From NCBI GenBank assembly GCA_003993805.1, contig RSEF01000003.1, positions 65,022,291 through 65,086,290 on the forward strand: DNA of 64,000 nt, given 5' to 3'. Each line of letters starts with the position of its first letter. Position 1 is the stretch's first letter. The translations under genes and the position numbers were made by a program. The DNA is from Himantopus leucocephalus. Taxonomy: Eukaryota; Chordata; Aves; Charadriiformes; Recurvirostridae. Below the pieces are notes generated by a model. It was not told the origin of the DNA. It did no database searches and worked only from the letters and a program-made list of their open reading frames with translations. Below, piece by piece: positions 39,733-52,358 of the stretch.

Positions 39733-41848
39733 AAGAGAACCTATTGGAAGCCCTCACAGAGCTTACAATGACAAATAAGCCTATGGACAGCTCCAAGAAC
39801 CGTGGGAAGTTTGAGGACCTCACTGAACATACCACGTACTCATAGTTGGAACTACCTTACGGGGTGCTTTTATCTTTGCTTTTAATGGAATGCTGAATGC
39901 TGTTCCAAGCAGATGTACTTATCAGGGCAGCTCAAGTCACTAGCTATTCATGCTTTTGTTCAGTTCACACAGTCAGGATAATAAAACACACCAATTACAA
40001 AACGTCTGCTTAATTTCTGTTGTCATATTGCTGGGATTTCTATTTAAGTTGCTGTGCTTAAAAAGAAAAGACAAGATTTAAGGCCTTTTGGGCAATATTC
40101 AGACTATTTTCTTTGAACTTGCAATTTTTTTACATAAAACATATGTATGTACTTCTAGTAGAATGGTTAAGAACTTTTTGCTGCAATGTTCAAATTTTTC
40201 TGATGGTCCCAGATTGCCCAACGCACATACAGTCAACTAAAATGTGTACATAAATCTGTGATACTGATTACACATTTTTACCAACACAGCTAATGGATAA
40301 AATTTAGTTATAGTGTCCCTCCTATTACTCATTCATTTGGTATTCATTATTTTAACACTGACCATAATGGTATCTATTAGGTTTTACAATGGATGTCATT
40401 TATCCTTCCATAAGACTTCCATCATAATTCCGCATAGACAGTAATACTCTCATTATGATGTATCTTTTCATTAATAATGTTAATTTGTTTCCACATTATC
40501 CAATATAATATCTGCTGTATTCAAGCATTAATTAAGATCCACTTATTTTAAAGTGGTAGTCACTCCCTTCCTAGAGCAAAATAAATCCTGCTTTGTAATA
40601 AATGTTTAAATTCACCATATTTCTCAGGAAAAGTGATCACATTTCAGTAAACAACCACTGTTTCCAGTGCTTTATGAAATGCTGCGGCAGTAGCATACAT
40701 GCTGTAGTATTTATGAGAACTGGGCCTTCCCAAATTAGAAAACAGCGCACTTCTAACAGGCAAGAAACTCTGGAACAGCATTTTCAAAGACATGGTTGAC
40801 TATAGTCACTTCACACTTATTTCTGCTGTGGTTCTCCTCTCCACCTCTGAGAACCACAGAACACTCTCAGGTACCTAAATAGAGAATCCAATGGATGGCT
40901 TTTCAGCTCTGTGAAGATTTTGGCATTTGAATATGAAACTAAATCTGTGCTGTAAAAATGTCAGAAGGACTTTAGTAGGTCAGATCAAAATCTGTTTAGG
41001 CTAACGTCCTCTCTCTAAACAGAAGAAAAATGCATTATGTTACTAAGTAAATAATTTGTCATCTTCAACTCAAAAAGCCTTGGATATATTCAAACCACCC
41101 AAAATTTCTGTATTTGAAAAATACAGTCTTTTGCTTTGTTACAGAGCAGAACAGAGCTACATGTTCTGCATACCTGTTATGCAGAAATTAACATAAAAAT
41201 AAAACATCCAAAATACATACAGGAAACCGACATAACAATTTCTATAAATTTTTCTGTGTTAAAAACACTAGGACTCTCTGGATGAAAACAGAAAAATACT
41301 TTTGTATAGATTTACCATACGTATTTACTTTAGCTGCATCCATGAAAAAAATGAGATTTGCTTGTGGTAATACATTTCACAGATCTACAGAACAACCATT
41401 TTCTAAAAAGAATCTGCAGCATTTAGCCATCCAAAACACTGAAAGACAGTTTGAAAGACTATCATATAAAAAGCTTGAGAGAGGGAAGCAAAAGCACTTA
41501 CCTTTTTGAACACACAATATGTAATCAGAACAAAGTTAATACTCTGTACCATGCGTCTATAGCTGATAGCCCAGAATTATCTTACTTCTCAAAAGCAAAT
41601 ATAGAAAACACTTCACAGTACTGGAAAGAAAGTAGACAGAGAAGCTACATAATGATTTACAGGAAAAGCAGCTAAGGCTAAGTTTTTCATGTTTGCCTAG
41701 AGTAAAACTCTCAACGGCTATGAGCCAAGTATATAGACAGTAGACTGAAAGTATACTAGAGTCAGTAAAAATATTTATAAACAAATATAACTTAAGAGGA
41801 AAACTGCTGCTTTCATTGTTTTAAATAACACATGTGAACTTCATCGGA

Positions 41849-41865
41849 TTTTTTTTTTTTTTTTT
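41849..41865. repeat. Poly-T run (17 nt)
   Basis: Homopolymer tract; no retroposed element is evident beside it. Confidence 0.95.
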
Positions 41866-43735
41866 CACAAAAACTTGCATTGAAAATTTGGAAGCTTTTT
41901 CTTATTTCATTTTACTTTTGTCTGTGACTTTCAGAAGAACATTAGATTTGCAACTCTGTAAATTGTACTTACAACTGTGTTTTGTCACACATTTTAATAC
42001 AGGTTACATAGTTTGATGAGACCACCACTAAGCAGTGTATGCACTTGTATTTCATTCGGAGCTGGGGACAGTCAGAATATACTCTGAGTTTTGGAGAGCT
42101 CTTTTGACTCTCCCAAATCTTTCAGCTATCATTTATCTCCTTGAATATTGCAGGCAGAGGGATGTTTTGTTTCATGGAGCTCTGGGAAGGCTTGGTCGTG
42201 AGTCTGATGATTTACTGATAAGGTCATTTACTTGATCATATTCATGGTGGGAATAAGAGATTCTGAGTTGCTGCATTTGTTACCAAATGTTAAAACTTTT
42301 CTACCACTGCTAGCCCCTTTTCAGTAACAAAGGAAGGAAACAGGAGTGACAGATCCGCAAAGGCACACTGCAGTAGCTCAGAAAATCTCCATTAATGCCA
42401 GACAGGCTCAGAAGGTTTGATCTGGCAATGCCACTGTCCGAAATCTGAAACAAAGTGTGTCACTGCAATTTTTCTAATAGAAAACTTGAAAATGTTTGGT
42501 GGAAGAAGCCAAACCAGTATTTTAATGAAGAATTGTCAGCTAGCTTTAATATAAAAGCTTGAGATTTCTTCAAGAAAGGTTGCCTTGATCATTCCATTAT
42601 TTAAGTTTCTAAGGTTTTTTTAATCTCATGCGGCTAGTTTTATTCTGTTGCATCCTTTGTACCATACATTCACATTTTTGTTCAACAGATGAGACAAATA
42701 TATGAAGCTAATTGTATTCTAACACATGTATATGTATCATATATTTGATATAAACCAAAAGACACAGGACAGTGACAAAACTGGGTTTCGGTGCATCTAC
42801 CTAAACTGAACTAATACATCATCTATGAAAGAGAAGAATAATTTACTGGACTGCGCATCACAGAAAATGCATCTCAGCAACAAAACTGTAGAAAGTTCTT
42901 TCTCAAAAGGACTTTTCATCACAGCAGACTAAACAGAATTAGCTCACACATTTAAGTAATAAGACACAGCTGACCAAACAACGTATCTATTTGTTTGATT
43001 AGCTTTAAAGGCATCTGTTGTTACAAATCTACTTTGTAGGTTAAAAAATGCAGTTTCAGTCCACCAGTTTTATTAGTTTAGACTGCCTCGGTTTATTAAG
43101 TTAGGAAATCTTGACTCCATAGCTAAAGACAACAGAATACTGATCTATTAGTTTTCTTTTTTGTATTACCTTTTTTCCAACTTTTCCATCTGTTTTTTTA
43201 ACTTGCCAAACATTTAAAATGACTAGATGTACGTATAGCTCTGTATTGCTGCATTTAATTTAAAATATGTAAGAAGAAAAAGTTCCTCTATGCTATGACA
43301 AACTTTGATCACCTGAGCTTCAAAAAAACTTCAAAGTAAATGAAATGCTGTGCTATGGTTTTCTAGAGCATGGAAGATACAATATTGATGGAAAATTATG
43401 GATTACTATTCACTGTATTTATATCCATTAATATTGCTGCCAATGTGCTACCCAGCTCACGGCAAAGCAAACTTGGAATTGTATGAGCTTTGCCTTATTA
43501 ACGGCACAGTAAAGTATGCACTGGAGCGAGGCACACGGCTCACCAGGATACGCTGCAGGAAACCTTCTGGTAGGAAGCGTGCGATGTAAGAGAGGCGAGG
43601 ATAGAGATCGGATTGCTGTGCCGCCTGGCTAGTTGCATAGCGTAAACCATTTCATTCGCGGGAGTACTGGCTCCAGGCCACACTTGCAGAGCAGACTGTA
43701 GCTATCTTATGGATAACTGGGATACGGGTTAGGAA

Positions 43736-43744
43736 TATATAAAG
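43736..43744 (+). promoter_or_regulatory. TATA-box string next to a CpG-enriched block
   Basis: TATATAAAG on the plus strand. It lies downstream of a locally CpG-enriched stretch (about 43440-43690) and 118 bp upstream of the G-run motif. In AT-rich intron such strings also occur by chance; only the combination makes it notable. No transcript start is shown by the sequence itself. Confidence 0.25.
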
Positions 43745-43861
43745 CCATTTCTCTTATGCAATTTAATTTTAAAAATTGAGTCATAACCAAAATCTTCTTT
43801 CAGGACAGTATCTCTGGCACTGTTATTTTTAATTAGTAAAATACAGTGAAAACGTTAACCT

Positions 43862-43883
43862 GGGGATGGGGGTGGGGGTGGGG
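43862..43883 (+). promoter_or_regulatory. G-quadruplex-type motif
   Basis: Four G runs of 4-5 separated by 1-2 nt (GGGG-AT-GGGGG-T-GGGGG-T-GGGG). This satisfies the usual G4 pattern with very short loops. On the LAMA2 transcript it would read as C runs. Confidence 0.75.
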
Positions 43884-44363
43884 TGAGGAATGACACCAAA
43901 AATGCCCGGAGGAAGACTGACATAGAAAGTTGCCGAAACAATGGCCTTCACCATGGAAAATTTTCCTGTCTCCAAAAAGAGTTAAACTAACCAAGGAACT
44001 GGTCTAGAAATATTCTAAGTATTTAATGATATTTGATACATAAAGGTTTCTAAAGCTTACAGTAAAATAATGAAAAATATCGGTAATGTTACGGTTCCTC
44101 TACCTTGCTCATTTTTCCAAGGAAATTACCTCTGAAAAATAAATTTGAGGGCTAAGAGGGCCAAACAAATAAAACAAGCTCTTCAATTAGAAAAAAAGGA
44201 TTCTCCTTTATCACAATACAGAGTGCCTCTGAGACTGAAAAGGCATGTAGACACCAATCAGAAATTCATCCAGCCATCTCAGGAGACAGGGGTGGTAATG
44301 CACATATTGTGAGAAATGTTAGGTACTTCTAGCGAAATATGGAATGTTCAGGCAGGCCCATTT

Positions 44364-44379
44364 AAAAAAAAAAAAAAAA
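44364..44379. repeat. Poly-A run (16 nt)
   Basis: Homopolymer followed by further A-rich sequence (GAAAAACCAACAAAAAACC). No SINE or processed gene copy was recognised upstream. Confidence 0.95.
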
Positions 44380-45464
44380 GAAAAACCAACAAAAAACCAT
44401 GAAACAACCTCACCAAAAATAAGTGCAAATATATTCATGTGGGTAAAACAATCATCTGTGTCTACTCATGCATGCTATCTGCTCTCATCGCTGTCGCTGC
44501 TGTCAATCTGAAGTTGATAGGTAATGGCCCTATGATTCAGGGAAACTGCTGAAGTGTGTACTCAGGCTTCAGTTTGAGAGATGGGTTCATTTATCATCAT
44601 AATAAGCTATTACCATTGATAGGTCACAACTCATTGAAGAGACAGTCAGTCTAATTGGCTCAGTTCAGTTAGCTCTGGATGTGCCTCAAGGAGACGAGCA
44701 GTGCTTTGCAGGTAATATTCAATCACCCAACAAACCACTTGTTTAATAATTCATCACAGTTCAGATTAAGGATCTAGCATATGATTATCCCTTCAATATG
44801 GCAAATATCTGCTCTTAACCCTTTTGTCTCTTGGGTCCAGGAATACAAAGGCAAATTCATTCTGTAGTTAGGGTAACCCTTACTTCTAGAAACTTACTGA
44901 ATATTTAAAATTTCCACCGAGGTTTGCTTTCTAAAGAAATTGGTTGTAGTCAGCTAGAGTACCTCTCTGGAAAATAAAATCTTTGCCCCCATCATTCTTT
45001 CCTGCTAAAGATCAGCTTACAGTACATAAACTTAGTAGGAATATAAAGTAATGGAGCTCATTTTGCCTTCTAGAGATTTAACAAAGCAGTATGGGTCCAT
45101 TCAGAAATCTTTAGCAATCAGGTAACGATAGAGTATATGAGACGGAGGGAATAGTGTACATGAGACACAGGGCCTACAGGATTTAAAGGATGCTTCGTAC
45201 TGTGTTCAGATATTAGATCAAAGCATGAGTCACTCACAATATTAAAATGTTTAGAATAATGACTCTATGAAAAGACAAGTTAAAACTAAACCAATAATTC
45301 AAGCTTCTGATCACTATTGTGCTACTTTCTTGCCAGTTCTGGTTACCATATCATTGTTCAATTCTTTGTCAGTATATTGCAGCCAGACTGAAACCTTCCT
45401 TTGTAACTGCTGCATTGTCAAAGGCTTTAAGGTTCTATTTCTTCCGTCACTTTCAACGGTGTGC

Positions 45465-45740
45465 TGTGATGGGCTGACCCCGATCAGCAGCCAGACACCC
45501 ACCTACCTCTCATTCACTCCTCTCTCACATGGGATGGAGAGAAAATAGAAGGAAGGTGAACAGACCTACGGATCAGTGGGAAAGGTTGGAGAGAAAGCCT
45601 TGATGCTGTGCAAGCTCTGTTCAGTAACAGCCAAAATACTGGTGTGTTACCAACACTGTTTTGGTGACAAATGCAAAGCACAGCACCATACAGGCTGCTA
45701 TGAAGAAAGTTAATTCCAGCCCAGCCAGAGCCGGTGTAGA
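45465..45740 (+). mobile_element. Internally deleted solo LTR of an avian ERVL-like family
   Basis: The left part (TGATGGGCTGACCCCGATCA, CACTCCTCTCTCACATGGGA, GGAGAGAAAAT) and the right part (GTTCAGTAACAGCCAAAATA, CAGCACCATACAGGCTGCTA, GAAAGTTAATTCCAGCCCAG) correspond to the two ends of a common bird LTR. The central several hundred bases are gone. The terminal CA is degraded. A plus-strand open frame at 45267-45548 runs into it and is not a gene. Confidence 0.7.
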
Positions 45741-46830
45741 TGTTAAAATATTGTGTTCATATCAGACTATCTGATGGTCTGCCTTTCTCTGTCTTTTCTT
45801 ATTCAACTGAAATGTACGGAAGTGATAATTTTGATACTTAACTTTTTGGATGACTGACTGGAAATTTAGTAAGTGTGGAATATCACCCTCTAAAAATTAG
45901 AGTTTGTAAGGCACTCAACATAATAGCTCCACCATTCATCAATCATTTATGAAAAAGTCAAGAATATATAGAATTTACAAAATTACTCATTCATTTGTTA
46001 TTATAATTAGTTTTGGAACTGGTTACTTCTTTTCATAAACAAACATAAAATAAAATAAAAAGCAGCTCTTTGTACACACTTTAAGTATCAGTTTGAGTTT
46101 TCTTTCACTAATGATATCTTAATTGAATTTGTACCATTTTCAACCATTGATAAACCACTCTCCCTTCTTCTATAGTCTAGTTACTAATGTTGCTTTGTGT
46201 GTTAAAAATGAGTGACTCCTGCCAACCTTTTTGTTAATGATAATGGATGTAAAATGCCATTGAAAAAGTTAGTTAAAAATTCACGACACCCACACAGTGT
46301 CAGGCAAATTCACACGCCTATATCTCTTAATTGCATCTCTAAACAGGTGACTAGTGCTTGGATTTGGGCACCTGTGCTACACTGGTTTGGTCCTAAAACT
46401 TCTTAATGACACAAGGTAAAGTTAGTCAATCAAGTTTAGGCACTAAAACTTAGTTGCTGAAGATAGACAAGAAGAAAAGCAATGCTAATTCCTGTATGTA
46501 AAATGGAAATAATGGAATTTATCCATCTTATAGAGAAGCTGCAGACTGTCAGATGCTACTGAGCATGCCAGACTTCAAAAACAATATAGCATAGATTGAA
46601 AGTACTACAAATGGTTTGTAGAAAAGGCTGTTTTCTTTGTGCTCCATCAGAAGTTCTCAGTACTTTTGCCCTTCTGCATGCTGCCTTTTTGATACGGAAA
46701 GCAGAAGTTGAACACTACAAAATTACCAAACTAAAGCTCAGTGGCATCATGCAGTTTTACTAATGAGTTATAAACTCAACAATTTCAATTACTTTCTGCT
46801 TCAAGTTTGTGTAATTCATTTAAATTTAAA

Positions 46831-46849
46831 GNGGGGGGGGGGGGGGGGG
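46831..46849. repeat. Poly-G run with one ambiguous base
   Basis: A G, an n at 46832, then 17 G. The ambiguous base and the homopolymer suggest unreliable base calls and length here. Confidence 0.95.
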
Positions 46850-49800
46850 CGACAGGTAAATCAAACAGAAATGGCAACTCAGTTATTCATAAAGGGAAAT
46901 CTGGAAACTGAACTGAACACTACCTCTTTGTGGCTCTCATATTTTGAGAATGACCTTTCAGTAGCTCTTATTTATACCCTTTTGGTGATGGGCATAGATT
47001 CCTTCATCACACTCCTGTGTAACCCAGTATCAACTAGATGTCTGGATGATAAATTCTGTCTGATTAATATAAGTGGGTAAGTTGAGTAAAAGTCCATTAA
47101 ACCCGTTACTCACAGGTAACCTGTGATCAGCAAGGAACTCCAAACATAACTTTCAAAGCAAATGCTTATTTGCTGAAGAAGTACTTAGCATGCAAAGGCA
47201 TGCAAGAGGAACAAAACCTCCATGTATCCTCCCTTTCATAAACTTCAGATTTCCTTTGCAGTCTTAAGTAACCACTGTTCAATTTAGCTATCTCTAGCTT
47301 AGAGATCAACAAGACCATGCTTCTGTGTATGTTGATTAGCCCTCAGTACAAATCACCAGGTACATTAGTTCTTTCCAAGTCAAAGACTTTTTTTTTCTTT
47401 TCCTTCTGCTTTGTTGGATCCTTCAGTATTTGGGGTCAGAGATAAGAAGAGTGGAACTTTTCAATCTGGCAAGCGTATTCCCCAATTTACTTTCTTCTTC
47501 ATTATTTTCTAACACCCCTCAGTATTCTCTCTCTAGCATTCACATCCCTTCTTTTGTGAAACTACTTTATTTCCTGCTTGTTTCTCCATTTTTCAACTGC
47601 CACTATTGATTAAAACCCTTGCCTTCAAGGCAGACTTGGGTAAGCAGGTAATGCAAAGGACACTTGAGATTTATGAAATAATTTCACCAACAATAAATTT
47701 CCTCTTTTCTCTACAGTAGTATAAGATGATTTTAGCACAAAGAAATTAAATGAATCATGGGATACATGAAATACCACAGTCAGTCAACTCAGCTAGCCAG
47801 ATTCTGAGCCCTGTTTCAACTCATTTCCAAGGTGCAAAAAGCCCATAACGGTCTATTGGGCATCCTTAGTTTTCCTTGCAATCACGATAATGTCTATACC
47901 TGAACTGTCCCAACCGGCTACGCAAACATGATTAAAAGCATTAATGAGGAGCAAAGTGCACAAAATTTACTTATGTCTTAGTGCTTCTTTACAGCCATGG
48001 GTAGCTGAACCCCAAATAGGACAGTCCTGATATTGTTTCAATTTGTACTGGGGATCAAGCAAAATTTGGCCAGCCACAGTTGTGAAAGAATGCAAAGACC
48101 TACCCTGTCTCATTTCATGGTGCCACGCTGAGAGAACACTTCAACAAAGATAAAGAATCTAAACCTAATCACATCATACAAATCAAGTAAACTTAAAGGA
48201 AGCATCAGTCAGCTGTGGTTCAAATCTTTATAATGTTTTGCTGTTCACTCGTATTCCTGCTATGTTTGCCTCAACCTTTCAGTATCTGAATTTGTCTATT
48301 ATCTCAATTTTTAGAAGATGTAGTGAAGTAAGTGCTAATAAAATAAACAGCACATTTGGTATAAGCTGAAGACACCTTCACACTGTTGACTGAGTCCAAT
48401 TACCATGGTGACTTAATTTCAGTCAAGGCAATTTAGATTGTGATTTTTTTAAAAAAAAATACATTATTTATATTAGTTTAAGGTTTACTTATTAAAAAAT
48501 AAAAATAAAAACATATCAATAAACTAAACCAGCTTTTTATCAGAAGAATGCATTCAAATATGGAAGACAAAAGATACTGAAGTAGCTGTCTTTACAAAAG
48601 ATATTTTCATTTAGGTTCAAAAGAATCATTTTAGTTTTCTGCCATGTGTTGGCTGTTGACACTACTTAAAAAATCCGAGGATCTGCAGCAACTGTGAATA
48701 ACTTCAGGGGTGTTACACCGAATGGAGATTTCTTGCATACTACAGGCTACTGATGCCTATTACGGTTTCTTTCACAAATATGGATAACATGCATATAACT
48801 TAATTATTTCATCAGTAAAAGTCTATACAAAATTGTTTCTGATATGTTGTGCCTTATACTTGAGGATCACATTCCTTACTCCATCCCCAATTTTCTTTGG
48901 AAGCGTGGGGATGTTCTTTTTTACACATTCAAATCTGGGGCTGAAACTCATTTCTGGGCAGAGGGTACAAAAAAGGCAAATTCGTCATGAAGTACTGGAC
49001 TTACCATCACTGCAGAAAAATCCCTCACACAGCAGATACGTCAAGCACTGCCATTATGTTACTAAATGGTGGCTTGCTTAGATTTGGACAACCCATCCGC
49101 ATTGGGGAACCAAATCTTCTACATGAGGGCCTAAACTGTCCATCTACCCAGCTGAAAGAAAGAAGTATCTTATAAAAGTGCACAGAGGGAGATAACATGA
49201 GCCCACCTAAGTTTCACTGCTTCGCTTCCCTGACAATAAACGCAATACAGACACATCCTCAAAAAAATCAGTCTGCTGGCTAAATTTAAGACATAGTTGA
49301 GTGTTGGAATTATGTAGGCTAGGTCACCCACTGCTTTTCATGAGGCCAACGAATTTCAAAATAAACTGATGGTAGAAAAAAGTAGCTTCCAACAACAATT
49401 TAATTGCATCTCATCCATTTATACAAAAAGGTGTTAAGTCAGACTTTTCTCCTTTTTAAAGCAGGAAGTAAGAGCAAGAAAGAGTGTTGTGGATCTATCT
49501 AACTCTATCATGTCCTATGAACAAGAAAGTCTTGAGATCTGAAACCATGACAATACTAGGTGAAGCCTTCTGTGTTTAGATACATTAATAATTTAGGACA
49601 ATTGATCCTGGCATTTCTGTTCCATCTGATTATTGTATTATTTACGCTTCTTTATGTTTTGGGTTTCAACTCCCTCCCTCCCCTCTGGGAGCTGTAGACT
49701 GCATTTTGCTTTGCATTATTTTGCCTTTTGCATCAGAATTGCCTAAGAAATGAAAACAAATGGAAGGAAATAAACATAGAAGCCACAAGGACCTAGCTTA

Positions 49801-52310
49801 TGATTATCTTATAATTCAATATTTAATCCTCTGAGGTATTCTGGGCAGTCTGCAATAGATAATATGTCACAAAACAAACTGCTCACTCCATCCCAATCTC
49901 TAGCTTTCCACAATAGAGTACTTTTAAAGACCGATAGATTTTTAAAGTTTGTACGTATTGCCTATAGGCTTATTACAGTGTCTTCATTGCTGGACTCAAA
50001 GAAACATTGACTTCTGTAAGTCAGCAAACAGGTTACACGGCTAATTATAAAAGAACAGGCAAAATAAATGAAGCGACAGTGTTAAGTCAAAAAAGTCCCC
50101 TTCCTGTTCTGTATGCACAGACTCTACACAAAACGTTCAGCTGTTGTCTTGGTTTTAACTAGAGGTCAGAGAAAGAACAGTGTATCCACCATATGGCTGC
50201 TTAAGTCTATGGAGTTGACAAACATGATGTGCTAGAATTTTTCCAAGAGATAACACAGAGCCTTTTATTGAAGCATCTTTTGCTTTAACTTTCAACATAC
50301 TCTGACGTCACGAAGGACCAAATTACATTAACTTTACTTACACTGGATGGGATCATGCTGTATAACTAGTTCAAATGACTCCTATAAAACAACATTTGAT
50401 GCAAGAAACTTCTCAATTTGAGTAAAATCCGCCAGTGAGCAAATAGTGGTTTTGAGTAGAGGTGTTTTAGGCCTTCTATCATGTTGTTTGCAGTCTGAAT
50501 AACGGCAGAATTAATATCTGCTCAAAACCCCAACAGAGGAGTTGGAGGGGAAGTATTACCTATTTCCTGCGTGACTGCTGGGTGTTGAGAACTAACAATG
50601 TTCAGAGACCTGGATTCTAGGACAGCCTCCACCTAAAGGCTGAACTAACCTGTGACTCCTGACCAGGGGCAAGGCCCTAACCGTCTGAAAGAGGCAGGGT
50701 AAATCTCCACCTTCATGGTTGAAGCTGGCCCTTATTAGAGAAAGGAACATAAAATTTGCAGCAGCAGAGAGAAAATAAAGCAGAGAGACTTCCTCTAACT
50801 AAAGATGGATGTTTCCTCATGGAATCTCAAGTGGTCTCAAGCTGCCCCTCATGCATGTGTGTCATGGGGGAGGTCATATGTTTATTTAGATATGCTCCAT
50901 ATCATGTTTTCTTTTGGCTAATCATAAATGGTTTCTACTCAGCAAACAAATTATCAAATCACTTTTTGACAATGTGTCAACAGAGAAGAGGCAGAGTATA
51001 TACATAATGTCAGACTTAAACATTGCGGACACCTGACCCTTCCAAGCTGACTTTAAAGAAACAAGTGTTTCATGTCATCCTGCTGAGTTGGGTATCTAAT
51101 TTTTAAATAATTTTATACTTTCCTTTCAGTACTCTGATCAAACATTATCAGAATGTAACTCATAACACTTTCAGACAAATTTATAAAATATTTTAGCATG
51201 GACACAAGTTTAAAATAAATTTATAGATCCATTGTCAAAACAAATTAAGAAACTGCTAACAAATACCAAATGGGGTTTCCAAATGCCTAAAATGTAATTA
51301 GAGTTGATAGAATAAGACAACTTTTCAATAACTAGAAGCTCTAACAGACCACAAGTCCTCATGATTGCTGCAATCCTTAGTTCAGTAGGCTATGATAAGG
51401 TAGGCAGGCAAGAAGATAAACTGTTTTATGATACCTACTAAAACCTTAATGGTAGCTATTTTAAATCTGTTCTCCCAAATTATCCGCTAGATATTTTATT
51501 TCTAGAAATTAAATTCCTCCAGATTACTCCCAAACGTATTCTGCATCAAAAACGGTGTTCAATTTTTCAGTTCAAATGCATATTATATAGTCAGACAGGT
51601 AAAATATCTGGCTTTTCAAAAAAATTATATGTTTTTGTACAACAAAGTTTAAGTTTCGGTAGCAGCATATATATTTGGAAGACTAAAAGGATATGGTGAT
51701 GTTAAAGTAACTTGCTCATGTTCTTGTACTAGTCTGACATAAACAAGAATCCTGTACCATCTATAGCCTCTTGTTATTTATAATGTCTACTTAAAGACAC
51801 AGTCAAAGACCAGTATCACATAGCCTAGTGTCACCCAGATTCAGACGAGAAGGAAAAAGCTAAAGGCTGCACACTCAGAAATATCCTATTTATAATGTTT
51901 TTTTCATCCAAAAGAAGCATTTGGAGATGGATGTAAAACAAGCAGATAGCACACATATGGCAATCAACATTGTGGAGGCATATGCACAACATGCCAACTT
52001 TACACTAAAAGAATTATTTTAAATAAGGTTTTAGAGCTATATTTGAAAACTGGGAAATACAGGATGGTTCCTACCTTTTTTTTGCTCAATTTTATTTTGG
52101 AGAATAGTATTTATGAGCAATAATGTTAACAATAAAAAAAGGAGAGGTAGTTTTCTGTGACACAAGGTTTATAACGTACATCTTGATATAAGATTTCCTA
52201 AATAGTTCTCTACATTTCCTAAGACAGAAATTCTTAAAGAAGTTTGCCTGCTCTGAGACACCAATTATTCTACTGTAACACAGCCAGCAATCACTCTCAG
52301 GAAAGGATAT

Positions 52311-52358
52311 TTTTATCTAGCTTCAGCTATTTGGTTTTATCCAGTTTCAGCTATTCAG
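52311..52358. repeat. 24-bp tandem duplication
   Basis: TTTTATCTAGCTTCAGCTAT is followed by TTTTATCCAGTTTCAGCTAT at a 24-bp offset, with few differences. Confidence 0.88.
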
